15,764 bases of DNA. Origin: Spartobacteria bacterium UBA6821 (GTDB lineage Bacteria; Verrucomicrobiota; Verrucomicrobiia; Chthoniobacterales; UBA6821). A model generated the notes under the pieces. The model was given only the letters and a program-made list of their open reading frames with translations, did no database searches and was not told where the DNA came from. The translations under genes were made by a program, and so were the position numbers. Shown in pieces: positions 7,919 to 15,764 of this stretch (position 1 is the first letter of the stretch; each line of letters begins with the position of its first letter). Where the stretch lies: contig DKEN01000106.1 of the NCBI GenBank assembly GCA_002452515.1, positions 1,228 to 16,991 of the forward strand. Direction: 5' to 3'.

Positions 7919-9346
7919 ATGAGCGACGAACAACAGCTACCTCCGAACTTCGTACCCGAGGCAACACCCCCTTCCGGCGATGCAACTACTCCGCAACAGC
8001 AGGGTGGTGCCGCTCCCCAGGATGGTGGCCAGAGGAACTTTGACCGGCCTCGTCGGAACCGACGTCCCCGCAACGGAGGACGCCGTCCGTTCCGGAATGA
8101 CCGCCCTAACAATAACAATAACGCTAGCAACAATCGGGACAACCGCGATCAGCGGGAGCAGAATGGTGCTCCCGGTTCCGGGCCAGGGCCGGATGAATTC
8201 GCCGAACCCGCACCGCTAGCGGTCAATGACGGACCTCCTCCCGAGCCGACTTTTGCCGAAGGAATCGTGGAGCTTTCTGGAAAAGGGTTTGGATTCCTGC
8301 GCGAAGCCAAGCGCGCTTATGCCGCAACACAGAACGATATTTTCATCACTCCCGAGGTGATCCGTCAGCACGCGTTGCGTGACGGCGTTTTCATCAAGGG
8401 GGAGACACGCCGCGGTCCCCGGGGCACCCAGCTTTTCCGCGCGACCGAGATCGAGGGGGATGCCCCCGAGAAGTTTATCAACATCCCTCTCTTTGAGGAG
8501 CTGACCACGATCAGTCCGAATAAGCGCATCACGCTGGAAACAGTGCCAGAGCGATTCACCACACGCGTGATCGACCTGATGACGCCCGTCGGCAAAGGTC
8601 AGCGTGGACTCATTGTAGCCCCGCCCCGCACCGGCAAGACCACCCTGCTCCAGCACATCGCCGATGCCGTGGTGAAGAATCACCCCGAGATGAAACTCAT
8701 CATCCTGCTCGTGGACGAACGCCCCGAGGAGGTGACCGAGATCAGACGCACCGTGCCGCAGGCCGAACTCTACGCCAGTTCCAACGACAGTGATCTCCGC
8801 AGCCACACCCGGATTGCCCAGATCGCCGTTGACCGTGCCAAGCGTCTCGTCGAGCAGGGCAAGGATGTCTTTGTTTTGATGGATTCCCTGACCCGTATCG
8901 GCCGCGCCTTTAACAACGCGCAGGGTGGCGGAGGCCGTACCATGAGCGGTGGTATGGATGCCCGAGCCATGGAAATTCCTCGCAAGCTTTTTGCGGCCGC
9001 ACGCAATACCGAGGAAGCCGGTTCCCTCACCATCATGGCGACCGCACTGATCGAGACCAACAGTCGCATGGATGATCTGATCTTCCAGGAGTTCAAGGGT
9101 ACCGGCAACATGGAGCTCGTGCTCGACCGCAAGATCAGCGAACAACGCATCTATCCCGCCGTTGACATCTTCCTCTCCGGCACCCGTCGCGAGGAACTGA
9201 TCCTTCCGGAGGAGGATCTCCACAAGATCAATGTCATCCGTCGAGGACTTGCCGGTCACAAGCCGATTGAGGCCATCGAACGGCTGCTTTTCTTCATTCG
9301 CCGCTACCCCACCAACGCGGAATTGCTCAAGAATATACCCGGTTAA
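7919..9346 (+). CDS. rho: Transcription termination factor Rho with disordered N-terminal extension
   Basis: Hexameric RNA helicase/translocase that ends transcription. The 475-residue protein has the cold-shock-like RNA-binding domain from about residue 113 (EGIVELSGKGFGFL, NDIFITPEVI), the P-loop APPRTGKTT at 234-242 (Lys240), LLVDERPEEVTE around 263-274, a Walker B-like VFVLMDSLTRIGR with Asp322, the Q-loop SGGMDARAM near 343-351, and the R-loop EFKGTGNMELVLDRKI around 391-406. The usual N-terminal helix bundle of Rho is absent. In its place residues 1-112 are low-complexity and rich in Arg, Asn, Gln, Gly and Pro, with a run of five Asn at 64-68. The P-loop reads R-T where E. coli Rho has K-A. 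It appears to be a single-gene unit, followed by about 280 bases before mraZ. The ATG lacks a Shine-Dalgarno. Confidence 0.97.
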   Translation: MSDEQQLPPNFVPEATPPSGDATTPQQQGGAAPQDGGQRNFDRPRRNRRPRNGGRRPFRNDRPNNNNNASNNRDNRDQREQNGAPGSGPGPDEFAEPAPLAVNDGPPPEPTFAEGIVELSGKGFGFLREAKRAYAATQNDIFITPEVIRQHALRDGVFIKGETRRGPRGTQLFRATEIEGDAPEKFINIPLFEELTTISPNKRITLETVPERFTTRVIDLMTPVGKGQRGLIVAPPRTGKTTLLQHIADAVVKNHPEMKLIILLVDERPEEVTEIRRTVPQAELYASSNDSDLRSHTRIAQIAVDRAKRLVEQGKDVFVLMDSLTRIGRAFNNAQGGGGRTMSGGMDARAMEIPRKLFAAARNTEEAGSLTIMATALIETNSRMDDLIFQEFKGTGNMELVLDRKISEQRIYPAVDIFLSGTRREELILPEEDLHKINVIRRGLAGHKPIEAIERLLFFIRRYPTNAELLKNIPG

Positions 9347-9380
9347 TCATTCTCGGTTGAGGACTGGCGCATGAGGCGCA

Positions 9381-9416
9381 TTTGGTTTGATCAACGCATC
9401 CCTAACCAAACATTTT
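9381..9416 (+). terminator. Weak candidate terminator after rho
   Basis: TTTGGTT 9381-9387 and AACCAAA 9404-9410 form a 7-bp, mostly A/T stem with a 16-base loop, 34 bases after the rho stop and followed by CATTTTG. The stem is weak and the T-tract short. A second possibility for ending rho transcripts is the short GGC/GCC stem with seven Ts at 9552-9569. Confidence 0.22.
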
Positions 9417-9502
9417 GAAGCAGGGTGAAGGGGTAGTTATGTAAATGAACCTGATACTGTTTCAGAGGTTTTATTCAATTCTAAATTGAGTTGTTTTTTG
9501 GG

Positions 9503-9525
9503 AAAAACACCCGGGAAAGCGGGTG
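9503..9525 (-). terminator. Terminator-shaped hairpin on the minus strand
   Basis: CACCCG 9508-9513 and CGGGTG 9520-9525 form a GC-rich 6-bp stem with a 6-base loop. Read on the minus strand it is followed directly by TTTTT (9507-9503), the layout of an intrinsic terminator. No minus-strand gene ends here, so it may block antisense transcription leaving the dcw promoter region, or be incidental. Confidence 0.25.
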
Positions 9526-9556
9526 AAATATTTCTGCTTCCGCACCGTTTTGGCGG

Positions 9557-9585
9557 TTGCCGTTTTTTTAGAAAGTGGGTAGAAG
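9557..9585 (+). promoter_or_regulatory. Candidate mraZ (dcw operon) promoter
   Basis: TTGCCG 9557-9562 (4 of 6 to TTGACA), a 17-base spacer that includes seven Ts, and TAGAAG 9580-9585 (4 of 6 to TATAAT). The predicted start near 9592 leaves a leader of about 39 bases before the mraZ ATG. The -10 and start overlap the GTGG boxes, as expected for repression by MraZ. Pattern match only. Confidence 0.35.
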
Positions 9586-9609
9586 TGGGGCGTAGTGGAG
9601 AAAAGTGGC
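9572..9609 (+). promoter_or_regulatory. MraZ operator: four GTGG boxes with 10-bp period
   Basis: GTGG occurs at 9575, 9585, 9595 and 9605, exactly one helical turn apart, with 6-base gaps; three of the four are preceded by AA (AAGTGG). The first two read GTGGG, the third GTGGA and the fourth GTGGC. MraZ of E. coli and Mycoplasma binds tandem GTG-containing repeats with this spacing upstream of its own gene to control the dcw operon. The last box ends 22 bases before the mraZ ATG. Confidence 0.8.
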
Positions 9610-9630
9610 CGAATTTTCCACCTCGCAACA

Positions 9631-10083
9631 ATGTCCAAACCCTCACCAAAACCAATCAGCTACGCAGGGACTTTTTCCAGGTCCCTGGATGCGAAGAATC
9701 GCGTCACGGTGCCGGCAAGCTGGCTGAATGACGGGCCGGACGAGTTTCACGCCATTCCGAGTACTGCTGGGGATTGCATCATGCTGATGCCTCCCGCTGA
9801 GTTTGATTCCTGGGAGGATCGGATCAAACAGAGTGGCCTTCCCGCCGACATCCAACGCAAGGCGATCCGTCAATTTTACGGCCGGGCACGAGCCGTCTCC
9901 GCCGATGCGCAGGGGCGTCTCCTCCTTCCTGAGGATCAGTGCGAGGCTCTGAAACTCAAGGGTGAGATCGTGCTTGTAGGCGGTCGCAGCCGTTTCGAAA
10001 TCTGGAACGCGAAACGTTGGGCGGCCGTGAGCTCCGAGGAAACAAGTGCCTATCACCAGGTGGCCGAAATGATCGGTCTCTAA
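9631..10083 (+). CDS. mraZ: Transcriptional regulator MraZ
   Basis: MraZ is an AbrB-like DNA-binding protein, first gene of the dcw cluster in many bacteria and a regulator of that operon. The 150-residue product has two tandem SpoVT/AbrB-type domains: the first centred on GTFSRSLDAKNRVTVPASW (residues 13-31), the second on GRARAVSADAQGRLLLPEDQ (84-103). The second repeat has Asp92-Ala-Gln-Gly95-Arg96 in place of the common DxxGR. Length matches the family (about 140-155). The ATG at 9631 is chosen because residues from there match the family; an in-frame GTG at 9595 would lie inside the third operator box and add 12 unconserved residues. Four GTGG boxes lie immediately upstream, and rsmH follows. 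Confidence 0.94.
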   Translation: MSKPSPKPISYAGTFSRSLDAKNRVTVPASWLNDGPDEFHAIPSTAGDCIMLMPPAEFDSWEDRIKQSGLPADIQRKAIRQFYGRARAVSADAQGRLLLPEDQCEALKLKGEIVLVGGRSRFEIWNAKRWAAVSSEETSAYHQVAEMIGL

Positions 10084-10177
10084 TGTCATGTCTACCCGAC
10101 TCCAACGACTTTTCCTGAATCGGTTTTACCGGGCTCCTCACGATCTCGAAAGCTCCTCCCCCTCCCAATCCCCGAGC

Positions 10178-11110
10178 ATGAATTCTTCCTTCCGTCATGA
10201 GCCGGTGCTGGCAGCGGAGATTGTCGAGTTTCTCCAGCCCTCTCCGGAGAGGACGATTTTGGACGGGACCCTCGGAGGCGGCGGGCACAGCGGACTGCTA
10301 CTCAAGGCCGGAGCCCGAGTGATCGGAACAGATCGTGATCCTGAGGCACTCTCCCACACACGAGGCCATCTCGCTGAGTACGGGGATCGATTTACCGCGC
10401 TTGAGGGAAATTTTGCCGAAGCTCCCGCTGCCCTGGCATCCATCGGCATCACCGCTCTCAACGGCATCCTCCTGGATCTCGGCGTCTCCTCGCATCAACT
10501 CGATACCCCTGCGCGTGGATTTTCCTTCCAGCGGGAGGGACCGCTCGACATGCGCATGGGCCACTCCGGACAGACGGCCGCCGATCTGGTCAACACACTT
10601 TCGGCCAGTGAGCTGGCCCATATTTTTCGTCAATATGGGGACGAACCCCGCGCAATCCAGTTTGCGGCGCGCATTGTCCGTGCCCGGGAAAAGAAACCCT
10701 TCACTACAACGACCGAACTGGCAGAATTGATTGCGGCGGGGCGTCAGGGGCCTCGTCATCCCGCGACACGAGTGTTTCAAGCGCTGCGCATCGCCGTCAA
10801 CGATGAGATTGGTTCCCTTGAGCGCGCGTTGCCGGACTTGGCCGCCCTGCTCACTCCCGGGGCCCGCCTGGCGATCATCACCTTCCATTCGCTGGAGGAC
10901 AGAATCGTGAAGCATTTCTTCCGCCGTCATTCCGTGGCCGAAATTGATGATCCCACCTGGCCTGCGCCACGTCCGAACCCCGAGAAGATATTTAATCTCC
11001 TGACACCCCGTTCACTCACCGCATCTCCGAAAGAGCTTGCCTCCAACCCGCGATCCCGCAGCGCGCGACTGCGCGTTGTCGAGAAACTGGCAACACAAGC
11101 ACGAGTATGA
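10178..11110 (+). CDS. rsmH: 16S rRNA (cytosine1402-N4)-methyltransferase RsmH
   Basis: RsmH (MraW) methylates N4 of C1402 in the 16S rRNA decoding centre using S-adenosylmethionine. From the ATG at 10178 it is 310 residues, the family's usual length. It starts with FRHEPVLAAEIVEFL, has the SAM-binding DGTLGGGGHS at residues 29-38, the diagnostic LLDLGVSSHQLD, FSFQREGPLDMRMG, and FHSLEDRIVKHFF near the C-terminus. An in-frame ATG at 10088, four bases after the mraZ stop, would add 30 Arg/Ser/Pro-rich residues not typical of the family; I favour 10178, though translational coupling to mraZ makes 10088 possible. Its TGA overlaps the ATG of the FtsL-like gene by four bases. No Shine-Dalgarno is seen at either start. 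Confidence 0.95.
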   Translation: MNSSFRHEPVLAAEIVEFLQPSPERTILDGTLGGGGHSGLLLKAGARVIGTDRDPEALSHTRGHLAEYGDRFTALEGNFAEAPAALASIGITALNGILLDLGVSSHQLDTPARGFSFQREGPLDMRMGHSGQTAADLVNTLSASELAHIFRQYGDEPRAIQFAARIVRAREKKPFTTTTELAELIAAGRQGPRHPATRVFQALRIAVNDEIGSLERALPDLAALLTPGARLAIITFHSLEDRIVKHFFRRHSVAEIDDPTWPAPRPNPEKIFNLLTPRSLTASPKELASNPRSRSARLRVVEKLATQARV

Positions 11111-11511
11111 ACGGAAACCGCCGCCGCCCCACAAACTCGATTCAGGTCAATGTTCTTGCCCGATGGATTGTGGCCGTCTTTTTTGTGGGTCTCGCCGGGC
11201 TTTTCTTTGTTTATTTGAAAAACCAGCAGCATGCCGTGGGAGATCAGGCGCGTTTGGTTGAGGCCGCCATCAGCGAGATTGAGGCGAAGAATGACGCGCT
11301 GAAGGCTCGCATCACCGCGATGACTTCGCGCGGCGCACTTCAACGCCGCCTTGATGAGGGATATCTTCGCCTGGAACCGATCCGTGACACGGCGATTGCC
11401 AGGGTCACGCCCCCTCTTCCTGCGGAACCTGACGGGGTATTGCGCACAGCCTCGCGCGATCCGGATGGCCGGTTCGGTGCTGGGGCTCCCCTGCGTGCTG
11501 TAAGCAGGTGA
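11107..11511 (+). CDS. ftsL: FtsL-like cell division protein (single-pass membrane, coiled coil)
   Basis: FtsL is a bitopic divisome protein that, with FtsB and FtsQ, activates septal peptidoglycan synthesis by FtsW-FtsI. The 134-residue product has a short basic cytoplasmic start (RRR), one membrane segment at about residues 16-37, then a predicted coiled coil (about 44-75, with ISEIEAKNDALKARI) and a Pro/Arg-rich tail. FtsL sequences diverge strongly, so identification rests mainly on topology and the invariant position between rsmH and ftsI. The ATG overlaps the rsmH stop (ATGA) and its own stop overlaps the ftsI GTG (GTGA). The roughly 35-residue C-terminal tail is unlike E. coli FtsL. 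Confidence 0.8.
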   Translation: MNGNRRRPTNSIQVNVLARWIVAVFFVGLAGLFFVYLKNQQHAVGDQARLVEAAISEIEAKNDALKARITAMTSRGALQRRLDEGYLRLEPIRDTAIARVTPPLPAEPDGVLRTASRDPDGRFGAGAPLRAVSR

Positions 11512-13252
11512 AGGGCACCGGTATCCGCATCGGGATCATCTGTGGCCTGCTTGCGTTGATCTTCACCCTTTTTGCCTGGAGGTTGATCGATCTCCAGGTT
11601 GCCCAGCACGATTACTTCTCGTTGATAGCGGCTGAGAAGCATTCCATCCGCATTGTCATTCCGGCGCATCGCGGCCGGATTCTGGATCGTAACGGGGAGG
11701 AACTTGCCGTGAATATCCCGGTCAGGACGGTTACCGCCGACGGCACGCACATTCGCAATCCCGAGACGCTTGCCGCTCTTGCTGCCCCTTATCTCGACAT
11801 GCCCGTGAAGGAACTCGCCGAGAAACTGACAACTCAGCGCCAGTATGTCGTGATCCGCAAGGAGGTCAGTGAGGAGAAGGCGCAGGACTTGATGCGTGCG
11901 ATGGACAAGGCCGGACTCAAGGGGCTCTATCTTGAGGAGGGTGCAATCCGGAGCTATCCCAACAGCGAAATGCTCTGCCATGTGCTTGGATTCGTGGATT
12001 ACTCGGGACACGGGATTGACGGCATAGAGAAGAGTTTTGACAAAGAGCTAAGCGGTCAGGACGGCTACCGGATGATCGAGCATGACCGCAAGGGTCGGGA
12101 GATCGTGGTCTATCGTGGCCAGGAACAGTCGGCGACAGATGGCTCTGATATCAGGCTGACCATCGACATGGGCCTTCAGGCGATCGTCGAGAAGGAAGTG
12201 GATGATGCGTACAAGGAATATCACCCGGAGTCCGCGAGCGCGATCCTGGCCGATCCTAACACCGGGGAAATCCTAGCGATGGCGTGCCGCCCGAATTTTG
12301 ATCCCAATCATTTCAACGATGCAAAGCCCGAACAGATGCGCAATCGGATCATCAGTGACATGTACGAGCCGGGATCCACGTTCAAGATTGTCGTGACCTC
12401 GGCTGCCTTCAATGAGGGTATTGTGGACGAGAACACGCGCATCTTTTGTGAGAACGGGCATTTTTCATACTGTGGCAAGGTGATTAAGGATCACCACGGC
12501 TTCGGAGACCTGACCATTCCGGAGATCCTGATGAAATCCTCCAATGTGGGGGCAGCTAAAATCTCCCTCCGCATGGGGGATCAGAGTTATTACGATTATG
12601 TGCGCGCCTATGGATTCGGAGAGAAAACCGGCATTCCTCTGCAGGGAGAAATCTCCGGCCTGGTCAATCCCCCCCACCGCTGGGACAAACTAACCAAGAC
12701 GCGCATGGCCTTTGGTCAGTCGATTGCCGTCACACCCATCCAGATGGTGATGGCCATGTCCGCCATTGCCAACGGAGGAAAGCTGATGAAACCCCGGCTT
12801 GTGCTGAGCGAGGGTGAGGGTAGCGCCGTGGAGTCCGTTCCTCCCGTGCGTCAGGTTGTCTCCAAAAAAGCGGCAAATTATATCGCCACAGCCCTGCAGC
12901 GCGTGGTGAGTAGTCAGGGAACGGCCCCCTTGGCTCATATCGATGGCTATACGGTGGCAGGAAAAACGGGTACGGCTCAGAAAATCGGCGCTCACGGCGG
13001 CTATCTTGAAGGGCGCTATATTGTTTCCTTCGACGGATTCTTTCCAGCCGACGCCCCCCGTCTCGCCGGACTTGTGATTGTGAACGACGCCAAGGTCGGT
13101 TCCGAAGCAAACTATGGCGGTCTTGTTGCTGCACCTGTATTCTCACGAATTGGCGGAAAGGCCGCCCGGTATCTTGATATACAGCCTGAAGCCGCCATCG
13201 CCATGGCTCAGTCTGGCAATGCCGACACCGCCTCTTCGACGGCAAAAATCCG

Positions 13253-13256
<4 letters not shown>
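11508..13256 (+). CDS. ftsI: Peptidoglycan D,D-transpeptidase FtsI (class B penicillin-binding protein)
   Basis: The septal transpeptidase cross-links new peptidoglycan with FtsW at the division site and is a beta-lactam target. The 582-residue protein has an N-terminal membrane anchor (about residues 6-24), the class B pedestal domain with HRGRILDRNGEELAV near 54-68, and a transpeptidase domain with all three motifs: STFK at 290-293 (nucleophile Ser290), SSN at 344-346 and KTGT at 486-489. It lacks a PASTA domain, so it resembles FtsI rather than Spo/PBP2x types. The start is GTG, overlapping the ftsL stop as GTGA; the stop overlaps the murE ATG as ATGA. Its position between ftsL and murE is canonical. 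Confidence 0.95.
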
Positions 13257-14755
<1,499 letters not shown>

Positions 14756-14757
14756 TT

Positions 14758-15764
14758 ATGGACGCGCTACCCCTCTCCGAGATCGCTGAAATGAGCAGGG
14801 CTTCACTGCTCACGGGAACTCCTGGAACACTGGTTCATCGTATCTGCAAGGACAGTCGTGCCGTCTTGCCGGGTGATCTCTATGTGGCGCTTCGCGGGGA
14901 ACGATTTGATGGTAATAACTATGTTCAGGAAGCTGCCGCCAAAGGGGCCGTTGCCGCCTTGTGCGATGGGGAAACCGCATCGGGGCTCCCTCCGGGATTT
15001 GGCCTCCTTGTCACGCCTGATTCTCAGAGCAGCCTGACCCTGCTTGCCTCGGCCTGGCGATCAAGACTGGGGCTTCTGGCTGTACTGATTACCGGTAGTA
15101 ATGGAAAGACCTCTACCAAAGATTTTGCCAAAGCGGTGATGAGCAGCCGGTTCAAGACAACTGGCACGGAGGGAAACCTCAATAATCATCTAGGGTTGCC
15201 GCTCTCGATCCTGTCGGCAAATTCCGATGATCAGATCGCGGTCTGGGAGATAGGCATGAACCACCGTGGGGAAATCTCCCCGCTTGCAGGACTGGCTAGG
15301 CCGGACATCGGGATCATCACGGGGATCGGCACCGCCCATATTGAACATCTTAGTAGCCGCGAGGAAATCGCCCGGGAAAAGGGTGATCTTCTGGAGCGTC
15401 TTCCTGCAACCGGCCATGCCATCCTCCCCGCGCAGGATGAGTTCATTGAGGTGCTGCGCTCACGAACCTCCGCCTCCGTACTGGAAGTCGGTTTCGAGGC
15501 GGGAAATCTCAGGGCAACTCAGATTGCTCAGGAACTCTCTGGAAGCCGTTTTGTGATTACAGGGGATTTTGGAAGTGCTGAGGCCTTTCTGCCGGTGCCC
15601 GGAAAACATATGATAGGGAATGCCCTGCTGGCGGTTGCCGCAGGAGTGGTCGCCGGGATCCCGCTTTCAGAATGCACTGCCGCCCTGGAGCGGATCCAGT
15701 TGACTGCTGGGCGACTCACTCGTGTCGAAAAACGCGGGGTGACCCTGATCGACGACACCTACAA
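14758..15764 (+). CDS. murF: UDP-N-acetylmuramoyl-tripeptide--D-alanyl-D-alanine ligase MurF (partial, runs off right edge)
   Basis: MurF attaches D-Ala-D-Ala to the UDP-MurNAc-tripeptide, the last cytoplasmic Mur ligase step. 335 codons are visible from the ATG at 14758; the C-terminal domain lies beyond the window (the family is about 450 residues). Visible motifs are the N-terminal KDSRAVLPGDLYVALRGERFDG, the P-loop GSNGKTSTKD at 113-122, EGNLNNHLGLPLS (138-150), WEIGMNHRGEI (163-173), NIL-type IGNALLAVAA near 286-295, and IDDTY at the edge, the beginning of the MurF DDTYNANP motif. It starts 2 bases after murE, so it is probably coupled to it. No Shine-Dalgarno. Confidence 0.95.
   Translation, partial: MDALPLSEIAEMSRASLLTGTPGTLVHRICKDSRAVLPGDLYVALRGERFDGNNYVQEAAAKGAVAALCDGETASGLPPGFGLLVTPDSQSSLTLLASAWRSRLGLLAVLITGSNGKTSTKDFAKAVMSSRFKTTGTEGNLNNHLGLPLSILSANSDDQIAVWEIGMNHRGEISPLAGLARPDIGIITGIGTAHIEHLSSREEIAREKGDLLERLPATGHAILPAQDEFIEVLRSRTSASVLEVGFEAGNLRATQIAQELSGSRFVITGDFGSAEAFLPVPGKHMIGNALLAVAAGVVAGIPLSECTAALERIQLTAGRLTRVEKRGVTLIDDTY

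Larger units (their letters stand above)
9347..9570. other. Intergenic region between rho and the mraZ control region
   Basis: No coding signal is seen. It contains a 9-bp-period duplication GGCGCATGA/GGCGCAT (9366-9381), an AT-rich hairpin (9381-9410), a small palindrome TCAATT-CTA-AATTGA (9475-9489), a T-run at 9494-9499, a GC-rich hairpin (9508-9525) and a T7 run (9563-9569) after a short GGC/GCC stem. A weak promoter-like pair, TTGAAG 9415-9420 and TATGTA 9438-9443 (17-base spacer), is also present. Confidence 0.5.

Noticed and set aside
8216..9259. 347-codon minus-strand open frame inside rho
   Set aside because: Rho is unmistakable on the plus strand; the minus frame is a shadow without recognisable motifs.

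Overview
This 15.8 kb window is a chromosomal housekeeping region from a moderately GC-rich bacterium. The best guess is the Planctomycetes-Verrucomicrobia-Chlamydiae (PVC) group, most likely Verrucomicrobiota. The clues are a giant tandem UvrA (the duplicated form known from Chlamydiae and relatives), a Rho whose N-terminal domain is replaced by an Arg/Asn/Gly/Pro-rich disordered stretch, and translation starts without recognisable Shine-Dalgarno motifs throughout. The taxonomic call rests on gene architecture only.

Left half (1-6719, minus strand). In order of transcription these are a GH77 4-alpha-glucanotransferase (malQ-like), a small HU/IHF-family DNA-binding protein, and uvrA. uvrA starts 44 bases after the HU-like gene and runs off the left edge. 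At least 1502 codons are visible, holding one complete UvrA copy plus the first ATPase half of a second copy. HU and uvrA probably share a transcript.

Middle (6841-9346, plus strand). A UPF0173-type metal-dependent hydrolase diverges from malQ across a 121-base intergenic region. A 397-base gap follows, which contains nested complementary arms that could fold into a roughly 164-nt rod-shaped RNA, and a strong hairpin just before rho. rho itself comes next.

Right half (9347-15764, plus strand). This is the start of a classical division and cell wall (dcw) cluster: mraZ, rsmH, ftsL-like, ftsI, murE and murF (cut by the right edge). rsmH/ftsL, ftsL/ftsI and ftsI/murE each overlap by four bases (ATGA or GTGA), and murF starts 2 bases after murE, so the genes are probably translationally coupled. 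mraZ is preceded by four GTGG boxes at an exact 10-bp spacing, overlapping a plausible promoter. This is the arrangement expected for MraZ autoregulation. MurE carries the DNPR motif of meso-diaminopimelate-adding enzymes, so with FtsI and MurF the window points to ordinary DAP-type peptidoglycan.

I see no transposon, prophage, CRISPR array, defence system or biosynthetic gene cluster. The least explained stretch is the rho upstream region. The best-defined regulatory element is the MraZ operator.
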